A DNA stretch of 64,000 bases from Arthrobacter rhombi (lineage in GTDB: Bacteria > Actinomycetota > Actinomycetes > Actinomycetales > Micrococcaceae): assembly GCF_900163545.1 (NCBI RefSeq), contig NZ_FUHW01000032.1, positions 117,147 to 181,146 of the forward strand, written 5' to 3'. Positions 43,508 through 51,701 of this stretch are shown here, piece by piece; position 1 is the first letter of the stretch; each line of letters starts with the position of its first letter. The notes under the pieces are model-generated. The model made no database searches and had not been told where the DNA came from. It saw nothing but the letters and a program-made list of their open reading frames with translations. The position numbers were made by a program, and so were the translations under genes.

Positions 43508-44089
43508 ATGGGACGTGTTATTGCCGGTGCAGCCGGGGGACTGGGCCTCACCTCCGTACCGGGTGACGCCACGCGACCGACGACCGATCGTGTGAAGGAA
43601 GCACTCTTCTCGAGGTTGGAAAGCCAGGACGAACTCGACGGCGCTCGTGTTCTGGACCTCTATGCTGGCTCCGGCGCACTCGGCGTTGAGGCAGCCAGTC
43701 GGGGAGCTCGAGCAGTAGTGCTCGTTGAACAAGCTCCCAAGGCTTTGGCGGTGTGCCAAGCCAATGCCGCGTTAGTCAACAAACACCTGCGCCGCGAAGT
43801 TATCGCGGCCCGGCGCGGGTCAGTCAAGACGTTTTTGGCAGCGGAAACCGAGTCGGGGCGTGGCTGGGACCTGGTCTTCATGGACCCGCCCTACCCTCTG
43901 ACTGACGCCGAGCTCTCGGCCACGCTCCTGGCGTTGGTGCCTGTCTTGAACGAGGGGGCGTTGGTGGTCCTGGAACGTTCCTCACGTTCCCCTGAACCTT
44001 CGTGGCCGGCGGAGCTGGCCGGACTGTCGACGAAAAAATACGGGGAGACGACCCTATGGTTTGCGGAGGTCGTCAAGATCGACGCCTGA
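43508..44089 (+). CDS. rsmD: 16S rRNA (guanine(966)-N2)-methyltransferase
   Basis: The 193-residue SAM enzyme has the start MGRVIAGAAGGLGL, PTTDRVKEALFSRL, the SAM loop VLDLYAGSGALGVEAASRG and the catalytic DPPYPL. These are all standard for RsmD, which modifies G966 in 16S rRNA. It begins 6 bases after recG. Its 3' end overlaps by 36 bases the end of the convergent spermidine-synthase-like gene, so the transcripts can pair. Confidence 0.94.
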   Translation: MGRVIAGAAGGLGLTSVPGDATRPTTDRVKEALFSRLESQDELDGARVLDLYAGSGALGVEAASRGARAVVLVEQAPKALAVCQANAALVNKHLRREVIAARRGSVKTFLAAETESGRGWDLVFMDPPYPLTDAELSATLLALVPVLNEGALVVLERSSRSPEPSWPAELAGLSTKKYGETTLWFAEVVKIDA

Positions 44090-44845
44090 AAGGACACTGC
44101 CGGGGTGGGGGCCCATGCCACGCAAGTCGTCTAGCCGAGAGCCGTCCCACGCGGTATCCGTCCCCATGAGAATGAAATTTCCCGGGGCCCGGAGCTCGAA
44201 TAGATCCTGGGGAGCAGCGACGGTGACCTGCCGGTAGGTCTCTTCCATGGCGCGGATCTGTTGGCGGATGAAGGCAAAGGGCGGATCGTCCCCGACATTG
44301 ACCAATGAAATCCCCGCAGGGGTCAATAATCGCCGGATTTCTCGATGGAATTCATCCGCACGCAAGTGCTCCGGAGCGTCGGCTCCGGCAAAAACATCCA
44401 AAATGACGGCGTCGAAGGTTTCCCCGGCAAGTTTCCCAGCGACAACATCACGTGCATCAGCGATGATCAGTTGAAGGTTCGCCTCGGCGGGTAACGGCAG
44501 GATCTCGGTAACGAAGTCCAAGAGCTCCCGCTCTGAATCAACGGCAAGCTGCGTGCTGCCGGGCCGTGTTGCGTCGAGATAGCGGGCCAAAGTGAGTGCT
44601 CCTGCCCCCAGATGGAGGACACTGAGCGGACTCCCAGGAGAACCGAGTAGATCCAGATGGTTTGCCGTCCGGCGGAGGTACTCGTAGAAGATGTCGCCGG
44701 GAGCCGCTGGATTGACGTGGGATTGCTCGGCGCCGCCGATCGAGAGAACCCATGCCCCGGGAATCCACGTGTCCGGAACGAGGTCCGCGTGCTGACCGAC
44801 ACCGGACAGCCAGCGGCGATGGGTCTTGTGGTGCGGGACGTTCAT
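44054..44845 (-). CDS. Spermidine-synthase-like methyltransferase-fold protein
   Basis: The 263-residue protein has the aminopropyltransferase/SAM fold: LSVLHLGAGALTLARYL, then QLAVDSERELLDFV, IIADARDVVAG and DAVILDVFAGADAPEHL. It lacks the canonical polyamine-synthase GGGDG loop and its Asp, so the activity may differ. Homologues near actinobacterial rsmD or coaD are usually annotated only as spermidine synthase-like. The ATG overlaps the stop of the upstream aminotransferase (44842) by 4 bases, so they form one operon. Confidence 0.75.
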   Translation of the reverse strand: MNVPHHKTHRRWLSGVGQHADLVPDTWIPGAWVLSIGGAEQSHVNPAAPGDIFYEYLRRTANHLDLLGSPGSPLSVLHLGAGALTLARYLDATRPGSTQLAVDSERELLDFVTEILPLPAEANLQLIIADARDVVAGKLAGETFDAVILDVFAGADAPEHLRADEFHREIRRLLTPAGISLVNVGDDPPFAFIRQQIRAMEETYRQVTVAAPQDLFELRAPGNFILMGTDTAWDGSRLDDLRGMGPHPGSVLSGVDLDDLRKP

Positions 44846-46050
44846 CGGGTGATTACTTCACGCAGCCGACTCAGCCGTTTCGTCGCCTCGGCGAGGACTT
44901 CGGGCCGCTTGCAGAAGGCGAACCGGATCAACGTACGTGTAGCAGCGGCACCCTCCTGGTGACAGAAGACCGACAGGGGAATCCCGGCAACCCCAACGAT
45001 TTCAGGCATCCGCCGCGCCAAGTCCGCGGCGTCGTCGATTCCCAGGGGTGCCACATCGGCGACAACGAAGTACGTGCCTGAAGGGCGATACACCCCCATG
45101 CCAGCGTTCTCCAAGCCGTCGGCCAGGAATGTGCCGCGTTCTGCCAGATCCGTCGCAAAATTCGCGAAGTATTCGTCGGGAAGCCGGAGTGCCTCGGCCA
45201 CGGCGGGTTGGTAGGCCGGACCCGAACTGTAGGAAAGGAACTGCTTCACTGTGCGGACTGCAGCAATCAAGTCGGCTGGTCCACTCGCCCATCCGACCTT
45301 CCACCCGGTAAAGGAAAAAGTCTTGCCAGCCGAGGAAATACTGATCGTCCGCTTCCAAGCGCCATCGATGGAGGCCACCGGAATGTGCTGACAGCCGAAG
45401 GTCAGGTGCTCGTACACTTCGTCGGACACGATCAGTACGTCGTGACGTTCAGCGAGCTGGACGATCTGTTCGAGGACTTCGCGCTTGAAGACCGTTCCCG
45501 TCGGATTATGCGGATTATTAAGCAGAATCATGCGCGTTTTGTCGGTTATGGCGCGTTGAAGATCTGCTGGGTCTGGCTGGAAATCAGGAAGCCGCAGCGG
45601 AACCGTTCGGTGGATACCTCCCGCCAAAGCGATGGTGGCTCCGTAGGAGTCGTAGAAGGGCTCGAAGGTGAGAACTTCGTCTCCCGGGTTGACCAGGGCG
45701 AGGACCGATGCAGCAATTGCTTCAGTAGCACCCGTGGTGACTACGACGCCGTCCGCCGGGTCGGGCGAAAGCCCGTAGAAGTGTTGCTGGTGTTCTGCAA
45801 TAGCTTCGCGGAGCTCCGGAATACCCGGACCCGGTGCATATTGGTTCTGACCTGATCGAATATTTTGTGCGGCTGCTTCGGCCATGAAGTCGGGCCCGTC
45901 CGTGTCGGGGAATCCTTGACCGAGATTAACTGCCTCGTGTTTTCGTGCGAGGACTGTGATCTCTTCGAAAATGGTTGCTGCCAGGTGGCCGTCTGGGCCG
46001 AGGAGATTTGCGCCATGGGCGGCACGTTGCCAGGGAAAGCTGTGGGACAT
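44842..46050 (-). CDS. PLP-dependent aminotransferase, class I/II (kynurenine/DapC-like)
   Basis: The 402-residue protein is fold type I. It has NLGQGFPDTDGP and YAPGPGIPELREAIA at the N-terminus, the PLP-phosphate/ring contacts TTGATEAIAA and LNNPHNPTGTVF, the Asp in IVSDEVYEHLTF, and the lysine in SSAGKTFSFTGWKVGW. The C-terminal Arg is in RIRFAF-like TLIRFAFC. Close relatives include kynurenine aminotransferases and mycobacterial DapC; the true substrate is uncertain. CATACT lies 6 bases before the ATG, another leaderless-type arrangement. coaD is divergent, 78 bases away. Confidence 0.88.
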   Translation of the reverse strand: MSHSFPWQRAAHGANLLGPDGHLAATIFEEITVLARKHEAVNLGQGFPDTDGPDFMAEAAAQNIRSGQNQYAPGPGIPELREAIAEHQQHFYGLSPDPADGVVVTTGATEAIAASVLALVNPGDEVLTFEPFYDSYGATIALAGGIHRTVPLRLPDFQPDPADLQRAITDKTRMILLNNPHNPTGTVFKREVLEQIVQLAERHDVLIVSDEVYEHLTFGCQHIPVASIDGAWKRTISISSAGKTFSFTGWKVGWASGPADLIAAVRTVKQFLSYSSGPAYQPAVAEALRLPDEYFANFATDLAERGTFLADGLENAGMGVYRPSGTYFVVADVAPLGIDDAADLARRMPEIVGVAGIPLSVFCHQEGAAATRTLIRFAFCKRPEVLAEATKRLSRLREVITR

Positions 46051-46116
46051 GGACTCAGTATGGCAAGGACGCGGCCAACATGACGACTATTGCAGGCCAT
46101 AGACGCCTCCAATTGA

Positions 46117-46122
46117 TAGATT
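46117..46122 (+). promoter_or_regulatory. -10 box of coaD (leaderless pattern)
   Basis: TAGATT is followed by GCACGT and ATG 46129. No Shine-Dalgarno is seen in the 30 bases before the start. Confidence 0.5.
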
Positions 46123-46128
46123 GCACGT

Positions 46129-46602
46129 ATGCGTCGCGCCGTCTGCCCCGGATCCTTTGATCCCATTCATAAGGGCCATGTGGAAATCATTGCCCGTGCC
46201 AGTAGCCTCTTCGATGAGGTCGTGGTGGCAGTGTCGACAAACTACTCCAAGAAGTACCGATTCGATCAAGAAGAGCGGATCGCTATGGCGCGTGAAACTG
46301 TCTCTGGGCTCGCCGGAATCAGCGTCGTGCCGATGGGGGACGGGCTGTTGGCAGAATTTTGCCGCGAGGTGGGTGCCGACGCCATCGTCAAAGGACTGCG
46401 CTCTGTGGTGGATTACCAATATGAAGTTCCGATGGCAGCTATGAATCGGCACCTTACAGGTGTCGAGACCGTTTTCCTCTCCGCAGACAACAGGTATACG
46501 CATCTGTCTTCAAGCCTGATCAAAGAAGTCCAAGCTCTGGGTGGTGATGTGGAAGAGTACCTTCCACGTTCGGTCGTCAGTCGCTTTCGCAATGGTCGTT
46601 AG
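46129..46602 (+). CDS. coaD: Phosphopantetheine adenylyltransferase
   Basis: CoaD makes dephospho-CoA from 4'-phosphopantetheine and ATP. The 157-residue protein has the nucleotidyltransferase start CPGSFDPIHKGHVEII, where HKGH is the HxGH motif (usually TNGH in this enzyme). YQYEVPMAAMNRHLTGVETVFL and the C-terminal YTHLSSSLIKEV (ISSS-type motif) are typical. The length is normal. Confidence 0.95.
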   Translation: MRRAVCPGSFDPIHKGHVEIIARASSLFDEVVVAVSTNYSKKYRFDQEERIAMARETVSGLAGISVVPMGDGLLAEFCREVGADAIVKGLRSVVDYQYEVPMAAMNRHLTGVETVFLSADNRYTHLSSSLIKEVQALGGDVEEYLPRSVVSRFRNGR

Positions 46603-46632
46603 AGATTGCAGACCGAAGTGGGATCGGTCTTG

Positions 46633-46638
46633 TAAAGT
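46633..46638 (+). promoter_or_regulatory. -10 box of galU (leaderless pattern)
   Basis: TAAAGT, preceded by TTG, lies 6 bases before ATG 46645. There is no ribosome site in the intervening CGGATC. Confidence 0.45.
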
Positions 46639-46644
46639 CGGATC

Positions 46645-47547
46645 ATGAGTGAAACAAAGCGCGTCACCAAGGCAGTGATTCCGGCAGCGGGGTTGGGGAC
46701 CCGTTTCTTGCCGGCTACCAAGGCGATGCCCAAGGAAATGCTCCCCGTCGTCGATAAGCCAGCCATCCAGTATGTTGTCGCTGAGGCAGCCAAGGCAGGC
46801 TTAGACGACGTTTTGATGATCACCGGACGCAGCAAACGAGCTCTTGAAGATCATTTTGACCGAGTACCTAATCTTGAGCAAGTCTTGACGGACAAGGGTG
46901 ACACGGAAAAACTCGCATTGATCCAAGAGGCGACTGACCTCGGAGAGATCCACTACATTCGCCAGGGAGATCCGCAGGGGTTAGGACACGCTGTTTTGTG
47001 CGCCAAACTTCACGTGGGGAATGACCCTTTCGCTGTTCTTCTGGGTGACGACCTCATCGACGAACGGGACGATCTTTTGAGCGAAATGATCAAGGTCCAA
47101 CAGAATACTGGGGGGTCTGTGATTGCGTTGATGGAGGTGGATCCGACGCAAATTGGCGCCTATGGATGTGCTGATGTCACTAGCGTAGACGGCGAGGATT
47201 ATGTCAAGGTTAATCGATTGGTTGAAAAACCGAACCCAGTGGAAGCCCCCTCTAATTTGGCAGTTATCGGCCGCTATGTACTCCACCCTTCAGTTTTCGA
47301 AGTGCTTGAGCGGACTGAACCCGGTCGTGGTAATGAAATTCAACTGACCGACGCCCTTCAGGAACTCGCAGCTTCGGATCAGTCTGGAGGCGGCGTGCAC
47401 GCAGTCATTTTCCGTGGTCGCAGATACGATACGGGAGATAAGCTCTCGTATATTCAAGCGGTGATCAGTCTCGCAGCCGAGCGGCAGGATATCGGCGAAC
47501 AGTTGGTTCCGTGGCTCAAGGAGTTCGTTGCAGCCTTGGAGGCCTAG
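46645..47547 (+). CDS. galU: UTP-glucose-1-phosphate uridylyltransferase
   Basis: The 300-residue enzyme makes UDP-glucose for envelope glycans. It has the pyrophosphorylase signature AVIPAAGLGTRFLPATKAMPKEMLPVVDKP with the catalytic Arg/Lys, ITGRSKRALEDHFD, QGDPQGLGHAVLCA, the metal Asp in VLLGDDLID and VEKPNPVEAPSNLAVIGRY. Lying at the head of the teichoic-acid locus and with galE elsewhere in the window, it could supply UDP-glucose and UDP-galactose for the glycosyltransferases. Confidence 0.95.
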   Translation: MSETKRVTKAVIPAAGLGTRFLPATKAMPKEMLPVVDKPAIQYVVAEAAKAGLDDVLMITGRSKRALEDHFDRVPNLEQVLTDKGDTEKLALIQEATDLGEIHYIRQGDPQGLGHAVLCAKLHVGNDPFAVLLGDDLIDERDDLLSEMIKVQQNTGGSVIALMEVDPTQIGAYGCADVTSVDGEDYVKVNRLVEKPNPVEAPSNLAVIGRYVLHPSVFEVLERTEPGRGNEIQLTDALQELAASDQSGGGVHAVIFRGRRYDTGDKLSYIQAVISLAAERQDIGEQLVPWLKEFVAALEA

Positions 47548-47568
47548 ATCCAGTTGCATCTGCACAGG

Positions 47569-47601
47569 GCAAGTCTTCTCTTCCAATGGCGCTAGACTTG
47601 C
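47569..47601 (+). terminator. Weak hairpin between galU and the LCP gene
   Basis: GCAAGTCT (47569-47576) pairs with AGACTTGC (47594-47601) around a 17-base loop, 22 bases after the galU stop. Without a U-tract it may only attenuate transcription. Confidence 0.4.
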
Positions 47602-47686
47602 TTGCTTACGACCATCCACTTGATTCGGGCATCGTCGCGGCCAAATTCGGGCCATTTCACGGCCGGCGTCCCCCACGGGAGAAGAC

Positions 47687-48751
47687 TTGAACAGTACGCA
47701 GCCTGAATCCGGGTACGCTCCGCGCCGAATGGCGCCGCGGAAGAAACACCCAGTACGCGCCGTCATTCTGTCGTTGGTGGCGCTGATTGTGGTCGCCGCT
47801 CTCGTCGCCGGCGGATACTTATTCACGCTCGCCAACACGTTCGATGATCAGACCCCCGAGTTGGGCTCAGCTTTTCCGGAAGAGTCGCTTCGGCCTGTGA
47901 AGGATCCGGGCGATAAATCCATGAACATCTTACTGATGGGTGCGGACCACGGTGGCGCAAATCAGGTCACCGAAGACGTCATCGACACTGGTGGTACCGG
48001 TCAGCGCTCTGACACGATGATGCTCGTGCACGTTCCGGCGGACCGCAATGGTATCTACGTCATGTCAGTCATGCGCGATACATGGCTGGAGATTCCGGGC
48101 CATGGGAAGCACAAGATCAACGCGGCGATGGCTTTCGGGGGAGTCCCCTTGGTGGTTCAAACGTTTGAAGGCTTATTCGACGCTAAAATCGATCACGTCG
48201 CCGTGGTGGACTTCCAGGGGTTCCGAGACCTCACCACCGCACTGGGTGGCGTGACAGTTAAGAATGAGATTCCCTTCACGGCGAACGACACCGACTATTT
48301 CTACCCGGTAGGAAATATTGATTTAGAGGGAGACCGCGCGCTCCGCTTTGTCCGCGAAAGAAAGTCCTTCTCCGATGGCGATTACCAGCGAGTGAAGAAC
48401 CAACAAACGTTCTTGAAAGCCGTCATGGATAAGCTCCTGCGGTCCGAAACTCTGACTAATCCGAGCAAGGTCTATAGGGTCATCGACAAGGTCTCTCCCT
48501 ATGTATCACTTGACGACTCGCTTGATGCAGGGACCGTTGCCGGATTGGCCATCCAATTCAAAGGGTTGCGTTCCAAAGACGTTCACCTGTTCACCCTCCC
48601 AACGGCAGGTACATCGACGAGCGCGGACGGGCAATCCATCGTGTTGGAAGATGAACAAGCAGTTGCTGACGTCGGTGAAGCCCTGAGCCACGATACGATG
48701 GGCTCCTATTTCGAAGATTTGGAATCAGATTTGGAAGCCAAGGCCAAATGA
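47687..48751 (+). CDS. LCP-family ligase of the teichoic-acid locus
   Basis: TTG 47687 follows GGGAGAAG and gives 354 residues. A basic N-terminus (RRMAPRKKHPVRA) leads to one helix at about 28-52, then the LCP domain (about 75-310): NILLMGADHGG, QRSDTMMLVHV, MSVMRDTWLEI, KINAAMAFGG, RERKSFSDGDYQRVKNQQ. It is a close paralogue of the protein at 39258, with the same segment order and a near-identical RERKSF-DGDYQRVKNQQ block. It precedes tagG by 13 bases, so it is probably the ligase that fixes the exported polymer to peptidoglycan. Confidence 0.92.
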   Translation: MNSTQPESGYAPRRMAPRKKHPVRAVILSLVALIVVAALVAGGYLFTLANTFDDQTPELGSAFPEESLRPVKDPGDKSMNILLMGADHGGANQVTEDVIDTGGTGQRSDTMMLVHVPADRNGIYVMSVMRDTWLEIPGHGKHKINAAMAFGGVPLVVQTFEGLFDAKIDHVAVVDFQGFRDLTTALGGVTVKNEIPFTANDTDYFYPVGNIDLEGDRALRFVRERKSFSDGDYQRVKNQQTFLKAVMDKLLRSETLTNPSKVYRVIDKVSPYVSLDDSLDAGTVAGLAIQFKGLRSKDVHLFTLPTAGTSTSADGQSIVLEDEQAVADVGEALSHDTMGSYFEDLESDLEAKAK

Positions 48752-48764
48752 GGAGTTTGAACGC

Positions 48765-49610
48765 ATGACGGTCATTGGTTCAGTGGGACCCGAAGGTCTT
48801 CACCGTGTGGGAGCCAGACCCCGCCTCCTTACCTACCTGAAGCAAGCCTGGGAGCGGCGTGACTTCGCCTTCGAACTGGCACGTAGCCGGATCGAGGCCA
48901 GCAACGGGCGCAACCGTTTGGGTATGTTGTGGGTCGTTCTGAAGCCGACTTTGAACGCACTGATGTATGGCGCCATTTTTGGGCTATTACAGGGTGACAG
49001 CAGGCCGCCAGGCTTTCCGATGTACGTCGTCATCGGTGTCTTCCTCTTCGAATTCTTCAGCCAGTCGATGAATCAAGGCGCAAAGTCGATTACCGGAAAT
49101 ACTGCGCTGGTGCAGTCGCTTTCATTCCCCCGTATTACGCTTCCCTTGGCTACCGTTCTTCAGCAGCTACTCACTCTGGCGCCCATGCTGGGAGTGATGT
49201 ATATCTATTGCCTCATTCTGGGTGCTAAGCCGTCATGGAGCTGGCTACTGGTTTTGCCGCTCGTAGGCATCTATACCTTGTTCAATACCGGGGTCGCCCT
49301 CGTTGCTGCACGACTTACCGTGCATGTGCGGGACCTGACTCAGCTTTTGCCATTGATCAATAGGCTCTTGTTCTATACGTCCGGTGTTTTATTTTCGGTG
49401 GATCGCATTCTGAGCATGCTCCCGGTTATGGTGACACTTTTCGACTTCCACCCGATCTATCAAACGCTCCAGATCGCCCGCGGATGCATCATGGGCACCG
49501 AATACCCCATTGAGTATTGGGCATACCTGTCCATTTGGTCGGTACTGCTGTTGATTTTCGGAATCCTTTTCTTTTGGGTAGCAGAGGAGCGTTATGGCCG
49601 AGTCAACTGA
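48765..49610 (+). CDS. tagG: Teichoic-acid/polysaccharide ABC exporter permease
   Basis: The 281-residue protein is an ABC-2 permease with six hydrophobic helices after a cytoplasmic start (RDFAFELARSRIEASNGRNRLGMLWVVLKP, the signature of the TagG/KpsM group). It would form the channel that moves the undecaprenol-linked polymer across the membrane. GAGGAG precedes the ATG. The ATPase gene tagH overlaps its last 17 bases, so the two are co-translated. Confidence 0.9.
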   Translation: MTVIGSVGPEGLHRVGARPRLLTYLKQAWERRDFAFELARSRIEASNGRNRLGMLWVVLKPTLNALMYGAIFGLLQGDSRPPGFPMYVVIGVFLFEFFSQSMNQGAKSITGNTALVQSLSFPRITLPLATVLQQLLTLAPMLGVMYIYCLILGAKPSWSWLLVLPLVGIYTLFNTGVALVAARLTVHVRDLTQLLPLINRLLFYTSGVLFSVDRILSMLPVMVTLFDFHPIYQTLQIARGCIMGTEYPIEYWAYLSIWSVLLLIFGILFFWVAEERYGRVN

Positions 49611-50634
49611 TTTTGACGATCTGATTCGTCCGAGGCGACGTTCTGCGGACCGTGTCGAAACCGACGGTGCCGGAACGAATGCAGATACTCCCTCTGAAGC
49701 ATTCCGGGGGAGACGCCGGAACTCCATGGGAAACCACCACCAGGTCGAACCACCCAGCGGTCCTCCTAGCGAGATCCCACCTGAAGACACGGCGTCTCCT
49801 GTCTCGGCATCGTCAGAGGCAGAGTCCGCACACGCGACGCTGGAGACCGAATCCGCGACAGTTTCTCCAGTACCCGAATCCGCGGATACACACCCGGACG
49901 GACGACGACCAGTGGTGGTCGTGGAGGACCTGCATGTTCGGTACAAGGTCTATTCCAGTGGGAAGTCCGCTGGTTCGGCTGGTGGTCGACGACTGATGAC
50001 GAAAACCCGTGGGCTGCGGGAGGTGCACGCGGTGAAAGGGATCTCCTTCACGGCCTATGAGAACGAGTCAATCGGGATCATCGGCTCAAACGGTTCAGGA
50101 AAGTCCACCCTGATGCGCAGCATCGTGGGCCTGACCCCTCCAGCATCGGGCGCCGTCTACGCGACTTCTCGTCCCAATATGTTGGGCGTGGGGGCCGCGC
50201 TCATTCCCGATCTTTCAGGGGACAAGAACATCACCCTCGGGGGGCTCGCCCTGGGCTATAACCGCCGGGAAATCGAAGCGATGAGGAGCGATATCATTGA
50301 ATTCGCTGAACTCGAGGACTTCATCGACTTGCCCATGCGGACGTACTCCTCCGGGATGTCGGCTCGTCTGAAGTTCGCGATCGCGGCTTCTAAGCAGCAC
50401 GAAATTCTCATCGTTGACGAAGCGCTGGCGGTTGGCGACGCCCGTTTCCGGAAGCGGAGTGAAGCTCGTATCCGGCAGATCCGCGAACAAGCCGGAACAG
50501 TCTTCCTCGTATCGCATTCCATGAAGTCCATCCTCGATACCTGCAACAGGGTGCTATGGATCAACCAGGGGGTTCTGGAAATGGACGGGGACGCCGAGGA
50601 AGTCGTCAAGGCGTACAAGGAATCAAAGAAATGA
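49594..50634 (+). CDS. tagH: Teichoic-acid/polysaccharide ABC exporter ATPase
   Basis: The 346-residue protein has a low-complexity N-terminal arm (about 1-105, rich in Ser, Thr, Glu and Pro) before the ATPase. Walker A is GSNGSGKST with K170, followed by NMLGVGAALIPDLSGDKNI, typical of TagH/Wzt. The signature is YSSGMSARLKFAIA and Walker B ILIVDEALAVGD; the H-loop is VSHS. TagH proteins of Bacillus have a C-terminal extension instead, so the N-terminal arm is unusual. The final ATGA overlaps the first glycosyltransferase gene. Confidence 0.92.
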   Translation: MAESTDFDDLIRPRRRSADRVETDGAGTNADTPSEAFRGRRRNSMGNHHQVEPPSGPPSEIPPEDTASPVSASSEAESAHATLETESATVSPVPESADTHPDGRRPVVVVEDLHVRYKVYSSGKSAGSAGGRRLMTKTRGLREVHAVKGISFTAYENESIGIIGSNGSGKSTLMRSIVGLTPPASGAVYATSRPNMLGVGAALIPDLSGDKNITLGGLALGYNRREIEAMRSDIIEFAELEDFIDLPMRTYSSGMSARLKFAIAASKQHEILIVDEALAVGDARFRKRSEARIRQIREQAGTVFLVSHSMKSILDTCNRVLWINQGVLEMDGDAEEVVKAYKESKK

Positions 50635-51701
50635 ATTTCCCCGACCGAAAGACAGCCGTTTCGTACGTCATGCCTGTCCTGAACGAGGCTGAGTACGTCA
50701 GAGACGCTGTCCAAGGGATTCTCGCCCAGGACTTCGATGGACCCAAGGAAATCATCCTTGCTCTGGGACCAAGCGACGATGGGACTGAGACCGTGGTGGA
50801 GCAGATGGCACTAGAAGACCCGAGGATCCGGTGGGTTCACAACCCCAGTGGACGCACTCCAGCAGGCCTGAACCTCGCCATCAAGGCGTCTACGGCTCCC
50901 ATCATCATCCGGGTGGATGCGCACAGCGTTCTGGATCCCCAGTACACACGCCGCGGCGTGGACACCCTGTTGCGCAGTGGGGCGGCCGATGTTGGCGGCC
51001 GTATGGACGCGCAAGGCCGCAACGCTCTGCAACGCGCCGTCGCGGCTGCCTATAATTCGCCCCTGGGACTGGGGGGAGCTGCGTACCACTCGGGTGCTCC
51101 CGAAGGCCCGGCTGAATCGGCGTACCTTGGAGTTTTTCGCCGCTCGATCTTCGACGAAGTCGGCTTCTACGATGAGTCCTTGTGGCGTGGACAAGATTGG
51201 GAACTGTGTCTCCGGATCCGACAGGCCGGAGAAAAAGTGTGGTTTGATCCACTGCTGAAGACGACGTATTTTCCTCGGGATGATTATCGTCGATTGGCCG
51301 CACAAAGCTACGCTTCCGGGGTGTGGCGCGGGGAATTGGCTCGTAGGTATCCGGAAGGAAAGTCAATTAGGCATTTCGCGCCGCCGATCATGGCCGTAAC
51401 GGTTGCGGCGGGAGTCGTGTCGTGGCTCGTGCGTTCAGACCATTTCAGAGGCCTAGGACGCTTAGTTCAACGAGCTGTGCGCAGTGCCCCTGCGGTCTAT
51501 GGAGCAATGATCATAGCGGCTTCAGTCCAGACGAAATGCTGCAACGGATTGGAGCGGCTCCAACTGCTGCGTGTCTTACCGACCATCCACTTTCCCTGGG
51601 CCTTCGGCTTTGTCCGTGGACGAATTCTTGGGGCCGGCCAGACCACGGATCAGAGCCGACCGGTAAAGAACGTGGAAAAAAACTCCGAGGGTACAGAATG
51701 A
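50631..51701 (+). CDS. Family-2 glycosyltransferase
   Basis: ATG 50631 overlaps the tagH stop and gives 356 residues. The GT-A fold starts YVMPVLNEAEYVRDAV; GRTPAGLNLAIKAS and the metal site RVDAHS (DxD-like) follow, then the acceptor region DESLWRGQDWELCLRIRQAG. Hydrophobic stretches at about 245-265 and 285-310 may bind the membrane. This plan resembles ExoA-type sugar transferases. It probably adds a sugar to the lipid-linked teichoic-acid unit or its precursor. ATGA overlap follows with the CDP-alcohol transferase gene. Confidence 0.87.
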   Translation: MNFPDRKTAVSYVMPVLNEAEYVRDAVQGILAQDFDGPKEIILALGPSDDGTETVVEQMALEDPRIRWVHNPSGRTPAGLNLAIKASTAPIIIRVDAHSVLDPQYTRRGVDTLLRSGAADVGGRMDAQGRNALQRAVAAAYNSPLGLGGAAYHSGAPEGPAESAYLGVFRRSIFDEVGFYDESLWRGQDWELCLRIRQAGEKVWFDPLLKTTYFPRDDYRRLAAQSYASGVWRGELARRYPEGKSIRHFAPPIMAVTVAAGVVSWLVRSDHFRGLGRLVQRAVRSAPAVYGAMIIAASVQTKCCNGLERLQLLRVLPTIHFPWAFGFVRGRILGAGQTTDQSRPVKNVEKNSEGTE

